Source: Alphaproteobacteria bacterium
Lineage (GTDB): Bacteria > Pseudomonadota > Alphaproteobacteria > Rhodobacterales > Rhodobacteraceae
NCBI GenBank assembly: GCA_030425925.1
Contig: JAUHZO010000009.1
Coordinates: 121,253 to 185,252 of the forward strand
DNA length: 64,000 nucleotides
Reading direction: 5' to 3'
The notes below the pieces were generated by a model that saw only the letters and a program-made list of their open reading frames with translations, was not told the DNA's origin and searched no databases. The position numbers and the translations under genes were made by a program. Below are positions 16,380 to 24,565 of the stretch, piece by piece. How positions within the stretch are numbered: position 1 is the stretch's first letter; every line of letters starts with the position of its first letter.

Positions 16380-16865
16380 TCACATCGCCCGGGTGACCGG
16401 CCCCGCGATGCCCTCCCAGGCGCCGGGCTGCAGGGCATGGCCGAGGATACGGTCGGGATTGGTGGGCGGCGGCATCTGCACGTCCTGCAATCGTGCAAAG
16501 CCGAACCGGGCGTAGTAGGGCGCATCGCCCACCAGCAGGACGCGGGCGTGGCCCAGCGCCGCGGCCGTGGCCAGCGTGTCGCGGATCAGCGCCGCGCCCA
16601 GCCCCTGCCCCTGCGCGGTGGGGTGCACGGCGACCGGCCCCAGCAGCAGCGCCCGGGCATCGCCCACGCGCACCGGCCAGTAGCGGATCGCGCCGCCGAC
16701 GATCCCCGTGTCATCCCGCGCGACACGGCAGAGCGCCGCCACCGGCGGCACGTCCTCGCGCAGCCGGTAAGAGGACAGCGCGTTGCGTCCCGGCGCAAAA
16801 CAGGTGTCGTAGAGCGCCTCGACCTCCCACCAATCCTGCGGGACTTCCTGTGCAAGCGTGAACAC
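16380..16865 (-). CDS. GNAT family N-acetyltransferase (YhbS-like)
   Basis: A 161-residue GNAT protein with the acetyl-CoA loop VHPTAQGQGLGAALIRDTL, preceded by LLLGPVAV and followed by VLLVGDAPYYARFGF, as in the YhbS group. The substrate is unknown. Two GTG starts are possible: 16904 and 16865. I prefer 16865, because the domain begins FTLAQEVPQDWWEVEALY and no ribosome-binding site is visible for the longer form. It is divergent from the flavin reductase gene. Confidence 0.8.
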   Translation of the reverse strand: MFTLAQEVPQDWWEVEALYDTCFAPGRNALSSYRLREDVPPVAALCRVARDDTGIVGGAIRYWPVRVGDARALLLGPVAVHPTAQGQGLGAALIRDTLATAAALGHARVLLVGDAPYYARFGFARLQDVQMPPPTNPDRILGHALQPGAWEGIAGPVTRAM

Positions 16866-16938
16866 CCTTCCCCCCGTGCAAATCGGCGCAAAGCCGCGTA
16901 TCACGGGGCAAACACCCGCGCAAACGAGGAATTTCAGG

Positions 16939-17544
16939 ATGTTCTACCGCCCTGCCGACGGCCACGGCCTGCCGCACAACCCGTTCAACGCCATCGTCTC
17001 GCCGCGTCCGATCGGCTGGATTTCGACCCGGGGACGCGACGGGCATGACAATCTTGCGCCCTATTCCTTCTTCAACGCCTGTGCCTATGTGCCGCCACAG
17101 GTGATGTTCGCCTCGACCTCGGCCAAGCCGGACCGCGGCGACACCAAGGACAGCGTGGCGCAGATCCGGGACACCGGCGTGTTCTGCGTGAACATCGTGG
17201 AATACGCGATGAAGGACGCCATGAACCAGACCTCTGGCCCCTGGGCGGCCGAGGTGGACGAATTCGCCGATGCCGGGATCGAAAAGGCCGAATGCGCCGA
17301 GATCGACTGCGCCCGCGTGGCGGCGGCCCCGGCAAACCTCGAATGCCGCCTGACCCGGATCGTGCCGCTGGAAGGGGTGTCGAACTTTGCCGTCTTCGGC
17401 GAGGTGGTGGGCGTGCACATGCGCGACGATTGCGTGGTGGACGGGATCTTCGACGTGCTCACGTTCAACCCGCTCAGCCGCATGGGGTACCGCGACTATA
17501 CCGTGGTGCGCGAAAAGTTCTCCCTGAAGCGCCCGGGGGATTAA
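16939..17544 (+). CDS. Flavin reductase-like (FMN-binding) protein
   Basis: A 201-residue protein of the split-barrel flavin reductase family. It has NPFNAIVSPRPIGWISTRG at the start, NLAPYSFFNACAYVPPQVMF with flavin-binding residues, and FDVLTFNPLSRMGYRDY near the end. Such proteins reduce FMN or FAD with NAD(P)H, or carry flavin for partner oxygenases; no partner is visible here. A GAGGA motif lies 9-13 bases before the ATG at 16939. Confidence 0.87.
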   Translation: MFYRPADGHGLPHNPFNAIVSPRPIGWISTRGRDGHDNLAPYSFFNACAYVPPQVMFASTSAKPDRGDTKDSVAQIRDTGVFCVNIVEYAMKDAMNQTSGPWAAEVDEFADAGIEKAECAEIDCARVAAAPANLECRLTRIVPLEGVSNFAVFGEVVGVHMRDDCVVDGIFDVLTFNPLSRMGYRDYTVVREKFSLKRPGD

Positions 17545-17570
17545 GCCGCGCAAGCCCCGTCTTGCGCGGC
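17545..17570. terminator. Hairpin directly after the flavin reductase stop
   Basis: A perfect 10-base stem (GCCGCGCAAG and CTTGCGCGGC, 6-base loop) begins one base after the stop codon. It has no T-tract, so it may be a stabilising or Rho-assisted end. A second perfect 11-base inverted repeat of unknown role lies at 17603-17625 (CGATGCGTCC / GGACGCATCG). The remaining 176 bases up to the next gene contain a five-codon ORF (MDQHL) at 17750-17767 behind GGAGGG. Confidence 0.5.
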
Positions 17571-17801
17571 CAGTGGGGTGAGTGCCCGTACCGCCCAAGC
17601 GGCGATGCGTCCGGCGGACGCATCGAGGCACGAACGGACGGAGCCCCGTTCTACCGGGAACGATGGCAGCCCGCCGGTGCCCTCTGTCCCCGGTGGCCAA
17701 ACCCGTCCACCGCTGTTACACTTGCCCCTGCAACCGATGGAGGGAGCCATGGACCAGCACCTTTGAAACCCTGAACCTCAAGGATTTCCAAAGGAGGCCC
17801 C

Positions 17802-18452
17802 ATGCCCTTTTCCCTCCCCGATGCAGCCCGCCTGCATCCCGTTACCCTGCCCGATGGCACGCCCCATGCCGGCACCGTCTACCTGAAAAACGCCGTCGAT
17901 CACCCCCGCATGGAGGTGGGCGACTTCACCTATGCCAGCGATTTCGACCCACCCGAAGCCGGTGGCTGGGCGCAACGGCTGGCCCCCTACCTGTTCGATT
18001 TCGCGCAGGAAAAGCTGAGGATCGGCAAGTTCTGCCAGATCGCGCACGGCGTGCGCTTCATCGGGGCCGCCGCCAACCATGACAGCCGCGGGATCAGCAC
18101 CTTTCCGTTTGCCGTGTTCGATCCCGACACCATGCTGGGCTACCAGCCCGACACGCGTGACACCGTCCTCGGCCATGACGTGTGGCTGGGCTACGGCGCG
18201 CTGGTCACGCCCGGTGCGCGGATCGGCAATGGCGTGATCGTCGGAGCCGGGGCCGTGGTGCGCGGGTCGGTGCCGGATTACGCCGTGGTGTCGGGCAATC
18301 CGGCCCGGGTGGTGCGCATGCGGTTTTCGGAGGCCGAGATCGCGACGCTGAACCGGCTGGGCTGGTGGGACTGGCCCGCGGAGGCCATCGCCCGCGCCCG
18401 GCCCGCGCTGGAGGCCGGCGATGTCGCGGCGCTGGAGGCGTGCGCCCCGTGA
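17802..18452 (+). CDS. CatB-type (xenobiotic) O-acetyltransferase, left-handed beta-helix
   Basis: A 216-residue hexapeptide-repeat acetyltransferase of the CatB/Vat type. It has an N-terminal cap, then LRIGKFCQIAHGVRFIGAAANHD with the conserved catalytic His, and the beta-helix repeats VLGHDVWLGYGALVTPGARIGNGVIVGAGAVVRG. The family acetylates chloramphenicol, streptogramins or unknown alcohols; most chromosomal members have no proven drug role. The ribosome-binding site is AAAGGAGG, 6 bases before the ATG at 17802. A repeat-type double hairpin follows the gene. Confidence 0.85.
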   Translation: MPFSLPDAARLHPVTLPDGTPHAGTVYLKNAVDHPRMEVGDFTYASDFDPPEAGGWAQRLAPYLFDFAQEKLRIGKFCQIAHGVRFIGAAANHDSRGISTFPFAVFDPDTMLGYQPDTRDTVLGHDVWLGYGALVTPGARIGNGVIVGAGAVVRGSVPDYAVVSGNPARVVRMRFSEAEIATLNRLGWWDWPAEAIARARPALEAGDVAALEACAP

Positions 18453-18463
18453 CCGTTTGCGGT

Positions 18464-18512
18464 GGCCGAACTCTTTGAAAGAGTTCGGCCCGCTTTCTTT
18501 CCAAGAAAGCGG
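18464..18512. terminator. Double hairpin, dispersed CTTTGAAAG type
   Basis: There are two adjacent perfect stems. The first (18464-18490) pairs GGCCGAACTCTTT with AAAGAGTTCGGCC around one G. The second (18490-18512) pairs CCGCTTTCTT with AAGAAAGCGG. The tail GGCGCCCGGC also follows the hairpin at 9822-9846, so both belong to one repeat family. It lies between convergent genes and probably ends both transcripts. Confidence 0.6.
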
Positions 18513-18557
18513 CGCCCGGCACAACCGTGGCCGCCAGGGCCGGGGGCTGCCGCGGCC

Positions 18558-20186
18558 TTAATGCCCGCCCAGAACGCCTGTGCGGACGCCGTAATCGACT
18601 GCCAGCGCGTAATCCGGGTCGTCATCGCTGTCGACCATCAGGTGACCGGCCTTGGTCAGCAGTCGGTGGCAATCGCGCGACAGGTGACGCAGCTGCACCG
18701 TCTTGCCGGCGGCCTCGTACCGGCCGGCAACCGCCTCGATCGCCTGCAGGGCCGACTGGTCCACCACGCGGCTGTCATCGAAATCGACGATGACAAGGCC
18801 CGGGTCGTTGTCCACGTCGAACATCTCGGCAAACCCGTCCGCCGAGCCGAAGAAGAGCGGCCCCTGCACCTGGTAGACCTTGGCACCTTCCGGCGTGATG
18901 TAGGTCTTGGCATGGATCCGCCGCGCGTTGTTCCAGGCATAGGCCAGGGCCGAGACGATCACGCCCACCACCACGGCCACCGCCAGGTCCTCCATGACCG
19001 TCACCACGGTCACCAGCACGATCACGAAGGCATCGGTCAGCGGCACCTTGCGCAGGATCGTCAGCGAGTTCCACGCAAAGGTCCCGATCACCACCATGAA
19101 CATCACCCCCACCAGAGCCGCGAGCGGGATCAGCTCGATCAGCGGCGAGGCGAAGAGGATGAAGATCAGCAGGAACAGCGCCGCCGCAATCCCGGAGATG
19201 CGCGTGCGCGCCCCGGATTTCACGTTGATCATCGACTGGCCGATCATCGCACAGCCGCCCATGCCGCCGAAAAAGCCGGTGACGGTGTTGGCCACGCCCT
19301 GGGCGATGCATTCCTGCGACGCGCCGCCGCGCTTGCCGGTCATCTCGCCCACGAGGTTCAGCGTCAGCAGGCTTTCGATCAGGCCGATCGCGGCCAGGAT
19401 CACTGCATAGGGCAGGATGATCTCGAACGTCTCCCAGGTCAGCGGCACCATGGGGACGTGCAGCGGCGGCAACCCGCCCTGGATCGAGGCCAGATCGCCC
19501 ACCCGCGGCACATCCAGCCCGAAGCCGATCACCAGCGCGGCCACCGCCGCGATGCCCGCCAGCGGGGCCGGCACCACGCGGGTGACGCGCGGCATCACCC
19601 AGATGATGCCCATGGTCAGCACGGTCAGCCCCAGCATCAGGGCCAGCGGCAGGCCCGACAGCCATTCGCCGCCCCCCATGCCGTGGCCCGTGGCCTCCAT
19701 CGTGCCGGGAACCTTGAATTGCGACAGCTGCGCCAGAAAGATCACGATGGCGAGCCCGTTGACAAAGCCCAGCATCACCGGATGCGGCACCAGGCGGATG
19801 AACTTGCCCCAGCGCAGCACCCCGGCCGCGATCTGCAGGATCCCCATCAGCACCACCGTGGCAAAGAGGTATTCGACCCCGTGCTCGGCCACCAGGGCCA
19901 CCATGACCACTGCCAGCGCGCCGGTTGCGCCCGAGATCATGCCCGGACGCCCGCCAATCAGCGCCGTGATCAGCCCCACCAGGAACGCCGCATAAAGCCC
20001 CACCAGCGGGTGCACACCCGCCACAAAGGCAAAGGCCACCGCCTCGGGCACCAGCGCCAGCGCCACCGTCAGCCCCGCCAGAAGTTCGATCCGCACCCGG
20101 CCGGGGGTCAGCTTCTCGTCCGGCAGAAGGCTCAGATCGGGCAAAGCGAGTCGATTGGCGAAACTCGCCAGAAGGGCACGGGTCAT
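18558..20186 (-). CDS. SulP family anion transporter with STAS domain
   Basis: A 542-residue transporter. Residues about 30-400 hold roughly 10-12 hydrophobic helices, starting ELLAGLTVALALVPEAVAFAFVAGVHPLVGLYAA, the SulP signature. The C-terminal STAS domain (about 420-530) includes VIVDFDDSRVVDQSALQAIEAV. Members carry sulfate, bicarbonate or other anions; with no sulfur genes beside it, bicarbonate is as likely as sulfate. The ATG at 20186 follows the upstream 200-base divergent region shared with the MTA phosphorylase gene. Confidence 0.9.
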   Translation of the reverse strand: MTRALLASFANRLALPDLSLLPDEKLTPGRVRIELLAGLTVALALVPEAVAFAFVAGVHPLVGLYAAFLVGLITALIGGRPGMISGATGALAVVMVALVAEHGVEYLFATVVLMGILQIAAGVLRWGKFIRLVPHPVMLGFVNGLAIVIFLAQLSQFKVPGTMEATGHGMGGGEWLSGLPLALMLGLTVLTMGIIWVMPRVTRVVPAPLAGIAAVAALVIGFGLDVPRVGDLASIQGGLPPLHVPMVPLTWETFEIILPYAVILAAIGLIESLLTLNLVGEMTGKRGGASQECIAQGVANTVTGFFGGMGGCAMIGQSMINVKSGARTRISGIAAALFLLIFILFASPLIELIPLAALVGVMFMVVIGTFAWNSLTILRKVPLTDAFVIVLVTVVTVMEDLAVAVVVGVIVSALAYAWNNARRIHAKTYITPEGAKVYQVQGPLFFGSADGFAEMFDVDNDPGLVIVDFDDSRVVDQSALQAIEAVAGRYEAAGKTVQLRHLSRDCHRLLTKAGHLMVDSDDDPDYALAVDYGVRTGVLGGH

Positions 20187-20388
20187 GTCGGAGAGGTCCT
20201 TTCTGTTCGCGCGCGTCATACGGCACTGCAGCACGTTTGGCCAGCACATGGGGGCAAGGCCGCCTTGTTGCGCCGACATAACAGGTCTGGCGGCAAATGC
20301 ACGGTATGCTTCGGCATGCGCCGCGGCCGCCGTCTTGCCAATTGCCCGGCCCGGGGCCAGAAAGGACGCGACAGCGGCGGAGGCAGAT

Positions 20389-21269
<881 letters not shown>

Positions 21270-21273
<4 letters not shown>

Positions 21274-21935
21274 CCCTGCGCCGGGCGGCGGTGCTGGCCG
21301 GCCTTCTGGCCCTGCCCGCCTCGGCACAGGATTATGTCGCCACCAGCGGACCGCTTGATGACGACGCGTTCTACAGGTTGGTGGCCTGCGGTGCCGCGCC
21401 CGGCGGGGCCTGCGCCAAGCCGTTCCTGCGCTGGCCGGTCTCGCGCCCGGTGACGGTGGGCTTTGACCGCATCGACCGGGCCTATCTGGGCGGGCGGCAG
21501 AAACGCGCCCGCGCGGCACTGAGCCGGGCGGTGCAATACCTCAACCAAAGCGGTGCCGCCGTCCGGCTGGAAGAGCGGGGCGACGGCCCCTTGGACGTGC
21601 GCGTCCTGCTGCTCGACACCGATGGCAGCGCGCCGCTGTCGGGCACCGGGGTCGCCGGGCTGGACGGGGCGGTGCTGCGCGGCGCACGGGTGCAGGTCTG
21701 GGCCGGGGCGGACGGGCTGATCGACCGGGCGGTGATCGCGTTTTCCACCAACCTGCACATCCGCCACTACGAATCGGTGATGCTCGAGGAACTGACCCAG
21801 GCGCTGGGCCTGATGACCGATATCCGCAACCCCGCCTATGACGGCCTGTCGGTGCTGGCCCAGGACAGCAACGCCGCCAGGACGCTCGGCCCGCAGGACA
21901 TCATGGCCCTGCGCCGCCATTATTCATCGGAGTAG
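21270..21935 (+). CDS. Secreted DUF2927 family protein
   Basis: A 221-residue protein with a clear signal peptide (TLRRAAVLAGLLALPASAQDY, cleavage after SAQ or ASA). The body has the DUF2927 pattern: RWPVSRPVTVGFD, then IRHYESVMLEELTQALGLMTDI near residue 180, which resembles a reduced metzincin-like Glu site. Function is unknown; it may be a periplasmic protease-like protein. The GTG start overlaps the mtnP stop (GTGA). Confidence 0.75.
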
Positions 21936-21938
21936 ACC

Positions 21939-22562
21939 ATGGCCCCCGATCTCTGGCTTGCCTTTGTCGCCGCCTCTGCCGCCCTGCTGGCGCTGCCGGG
22001 CCCCACTGTCCTGCTGGTGCTCAGCTATGCTCTGTCGCAAGGGCGGCGGGTGGCGCTGGCCTCGGCCGCAGGGGTGGCGGTGGGGGATCTTGTCGCCATG
22101 TCGCTGTCGCTGGCGGGGCTGGGGGCGCTGGTGGCGGCCTCGGCGGCGCTGTTCACCCTGCTGAAATGGGTGGGGGCGGCCTATCTGGTCTGGCTGGGGA
22201 TCCGGCTCTTGCGCAGCGCGCCGGAGGCGGCCCCGGCGCTGCCCAAGACCGTCCACGCGGCCCGGGGTGTGTTCCGCCACACCGCGGCGGTGACGGCGCT
22301 CAACCCCAAGAGCATCGCCTTCTTCATCGCCTTCGTGCCGCATTTCGTCGATCCGGCCCGCCCGCTGCCGCCGCAATTCGTGCTCCTGGTGGCCACCTTT
22401 GTCGGCATGGCGGCGCTGAACGCGCTTGCCTATGCGCTGCTGGCCGACAGGCTGCGCCGCCAGATCACCCGGCCCGGCGTGACGGCCTGGCTGACGCGGG
22501 CAGGCGGGGTCACGCTGATCGGCATGGGGCTGGTGACGGCCGGTCTGCGCCGCACCGGCTGA
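21939..22562 (+). CDS. LysE/RhtB family amino-acid exporter
   Basis: A 207-residue membrane protein with about six helices. The N-terminal PGPTVLLVLSYALSQGRRVALASAAG motif and WVGAAYLVWLGIRLLRS identify the LysE/RhtB exporters, and TALNPKSIAFFIAFVPHFV is the conserved middle. The substrate is probably an amino acid such as homoserine or threonine, but it cannot be read from sequence. It starts 3 bases after the upstream stop. Confidence 0.9.
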   Translation: MAPDLWLAFVAASAALLALPGPTVLLVLSYALSQGRRVALASAAGVAVGDLVAMSLSLAGLGALVAASAALFTLLKWVGAAYLVWLGIRLLRSAPEAAPALPKTVHAARGVFRHTAAVTALNPKSIAFFIAFVPHFVDPARPLPPQFVLLVATFVGMAALNALAYALLADRLRRQITRPGVTAWLTRAGGVTLIGMGLVTAGLRRTG

Positions 22563-22565
22563 GCC

Positions 22566-22736
22566 TCAGCCTTCGTGCTTTTTCAGAAAGTCGCGGATGA
22601 AATGCCGCACCTCGCGCGAGGCCGAGGTGTCAAGCGCCTTGCACAACTGGATGAAGGCATCGCGATCCGCCCGGTCCAGCCGCAGGACAAGCTGCGCGTC
22701 CTTGCCCTTGTCCTTCTTTTTTTCGTCTTTGCCCAC
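22566..22736 (-). CDS. 56-aa ribbon-helix-helix-like protein
   Basis: A small gene encoding MGKDEKKKDKGKDAQ, then the strand LVLRLDRADRDAFIQLC and two helices KALDTSASREVRHFIRDFLKKHEG. The arrangement of strand, helix and helix after a lysine-rich arm is like Arc/CopG/ParD DNA-binding proteins. It starts with GTG at 22736, with AAGGG upstream. The protein is convergent with the LysE gene and divergent from a 38-aa ORF, with a palindrome in between. It may regulate that ORF or nearby pha genes; this is inference. Confidence 0.65.
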   Translation of the reverse strand: MGKDEKKKDKGKDAQLVLRLDRADRDAFIQLCKALDTSASREVRHFIRDFLKKHEG

Positions 22737-22767
22737 GCCGTCGCCCTTGAATCATCGCGCTGTTCAT

Positions 22768-22777
22768 TGTATATACA
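22768..22777. promoter_or_regulatory. Palindrome between two tiny divergent genes
   Basis: The perfect 10-base palindrome TGTATATACA lies inside the imperfect 16-base repeat CATTGTATATACATTG, in an A+T-rich stretch between the 56-aa RHH-like gene and the 38-aa ORF. It is a natural target for a small dimeric ribbon-helix-helix regulator. It could also include -10 elements for either gene. Confidence 0.45.
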
Positions 22778-22821
22778 TTGCACAGCAACAAAACAGCTCA
22801 CTTCTGTAAGAGAAAGGTATA

Positions 22822-22938
22822 ATGATGACGCTGCAGCATGCCAAGACCGTGTTCCTGCGCGAACGGCTCGACTGGAGCCGCCCGCGCCTCAACTGGATCG
22901 CCCGCGCGCTTTACGGACATCGCCGGCGCACCAGCTGA
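22822..22938 (+). CDS. Small ORF, 38-aa basic peptide
   Basis: The open frame reads MMTLQHAKTVFLRERLDWSR, then PRLNWIARALYGHRRRTS. AGAAAGG lies 6-12 bases before the ATG at 22822 (a second ATG follows at 22825), and a 13-base-stem terminator begins 8 bases after the stop. The peptide is strongly basic, with Trp and Tyr residues. I do not recognise it. The combination of start signal, short frame and terminator argues for a real transcript; the alternative is a non-coding small RNA. Confidence 0.55.
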   Translation: MMTLQHAKTVFLRERLDWSRPRLNWIARALYGHRRRTS

Positions 22939-22946
22939 TCCACCAG

Positions 22947-22984
22947 ACGCCGCGCCGGATCTTCCGGCGCGGCGTTGGTTTTTT
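22947..22984 (+). terminator. Strong intrinsic terminator after the 38-aa ORF
   Basis: A perfect 13-base stem (ACGCCGCGCCGGA and TCCGGCGCGGCGT) with a 3-base loop is followed by TGG and six Ts (22979-22984). This is a textbook Rho-independent terminator on the plus strand and shows that a short transcript of roughly 200 bases is made here. Confidence 0.9.
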
Positions 22985-23168
22985 CATTCCATTTCAACAG
23001 CTTTACCTGCAGAGGCCGAAGTCCCCCAGCCGACATTTCCCGGCAGGACACCCCCACCAGCCGCCCGTCCGGTCCACGATCACCCCGCCGCCAGAGGCAC
23101 CAGCGGGTCGTGCCTGCCGCAGGCGGGCACGACCTCCCCTGCGCGCGCCGAAGGCGCGCACCGTTGCG

Positions 23169-24434
23169 TCAGGCCGCGTTGGTGTTGGCCGCCGCGCGGG
23201 CCGGCCCGGAATTTGCGTCGATGAACTCCAGCACCAGCGGCCGGATGTTGTTGCGCCAGCTCTTGCCCGCGAAGATGCCGTAATGGCCGGCCCCCGGCTC
23301 CAGATGGCTGGCCTTCATGGTGTCCGGCAGACCGGTGCACAGGTCCAGCGCGGCCACGCATTGCCCCGGGGCCGAGATGTCGTCCTTGGCGCCTTCCACC
23401 GTCTTCACCGCGACCCGCGTGATGGCACCGATATCCACCTTGCGGCCGTCCACCACAAAGGCGTTCCGGGCGATCTCGCGCCGCTTGAAGATGCGGTCGA
23501 CGGTCGACAGGTAGAATTCCGCCGGCATGTCCATGACGGCAAGGTATTCGTCATAGAACCGGTTGTGCGCGTCGTGATCCGACGCCTCGCCACGTGACAC
23601 GCGCAGGATCTGGTCGCGGAACGCCTTGCCGTGGCGGTCGGCGTTCATGCTCATGAACGAGGCCAGCTGCAGCAGGCCGGGATAGACCATCCGGCCCACG
23701 CCCTTGTACTTGAACCCCACGCGCTGGATCATCGTTTCCTCCAGCTGGCCCATGGTGACGCGGCGGCCGAAATCGGTGACGTCGGTGGGCGTGGCATCGG
23801 GATCGATGGGACCGCCGATCAGCGTCAGCGTGCGCGGCTGCGCGTCGGGGTCCAGCTCTGCCAGATAGGCTGTGGCGGCCAGCGTCAGCGGTGCCGGCTG
23901 GCAGACCGCGATCACATGGGTGTCGGGGCCAAGGTGGCGCATGAAGTCCATCAGGTAGAGGGTGTAATCCTCCACGTCGAACTTGCCCGCCGACACCGGG
24001 ATGTCCCGGGCATTGTGCCAGTCGGTGACATAGACCTCGCAATTCACGATCAGCGATTTCACGGTCGAACGCAGCAGCGTGGCGTAATGCCCCGACATCG
24101 GCGCCACCAGAAGGATCTGCCGCGGCTGCCGCGGGCGGCCCGAGACGTTGAAGTGAATGAGGTCGCCAAACGGCTTTTCCACCACCTTTTCGATGTTGAC
24201 GAGGTGATCCTTGCCATCCTCGCAGGTGAAGGTGCGAATGCCCCAGTCGGGCTTGACGACCATGCGTTCGTAGGTGCGTTCCGTCACCTCGCCCCAGGCG
24301 GCCATCCACTGGATCGCCGGGTTGGGCACCATCGACCAGGCCGGATATGACGCCATCGTGCGCGCCGTCGCCCCCATCCACTGGCTGGTGTTGCGCAGCG
24401 TCTCCATCATGTCATATGTCGCCATGTACCGCAT
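23169..24434 (-). CDS. phaZ: Intracellular polyhydroxyalkanoate depolymerase
   Basis: A 421-residue alpha/beta-hydrolase of the intracellular PHA depolymerase family. It starts MRYMATYDMMETLRN, has QILLVAPMSGHYATLLRSTV near the first active-site strands, and carries the cysteine lipase-box variant HVIAVCQPAP near residue 177. It degrades stored polyhydroxybutyrate granules. AAGGAG lies 8 bases before the ATG at 24434. It is divergent from phaC, sharing a 131-base promoter region with a PhaR-type operator. Confidence 0.92.
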   Translation of the reverse strand: MRYMATYDMMETLRNTSQWMGATARTMASYPAWSMVPNPAIQWMAAWGEVTERTYERMVVKPDWGIRTFTCEDGKDHLVNIEKVVEKPFGDLIHFNVSGRPRQPRQILLVAPMSGHYATLLRSTVKSLIVNCEVYVTDWHNARDIPVSAGKFDVEDYTLYLMDFMRHLGPDTHVIAVCQPAPLTLAATAYLAELDPDAQPRTLTLIGGPIDPDATPTDVTDFGRRVTMGQLEETMIQRVGFKYKGVGRMVYPGLLQLASFMSMNADRHGKAFRDQILRVSRGEASDHDAHNRFYDEYLAVMDMPAEFYLSTVDRIFKRREIARNAFVVDGRKVDIGAITRVAVKTVEGAKDDISAPGQCVAALDLCTGLPDTMKASHLEPGAGHYGIFAGKSWRNNIRPLVLEFIDANSGPARAAANTNAA

Positions 24435-24530
24435 TGGGCCACTCCTTAACTAACGGGCAGCAAAGGCGTTTCCCCAGCTTCAGCCCCGAGCCAATTCGTC
24501 GCTTTGCCCCCCAACACCGGCGACGGTATT

Positions 24531-24541
24531 CTGCATGGCAG
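24531..24541. promoter_or_regulatory. PhaR-type operator between phaZ and phaC
   Basis: The sequence CTGC-ATG-GCAG matches the CTGC-N3-GCAG motif reported for Rhodobacter/Paracoccus PhaR. It lies 25 bases before the phaC ATG and about 97 bases before the phaZ ATG. PhaR senses free PHA and represses pha genes, so this site would couple synthesis to granule level. Recognition is by motif only. Confidence 0.6.
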
Positions 24542-24565
24542 CGACGATAGGGGGAATTCGTTAAA

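Noticed and set aside
22583..22801. 72-codon minus-strand ORF rich in Arg, Thr and Ser
   Set aside because: It overlaps the 56-aa RHH-like frame in another register, has no ribosome-binding site and no fold-like pattern; the RHH-like frame explains the region better.
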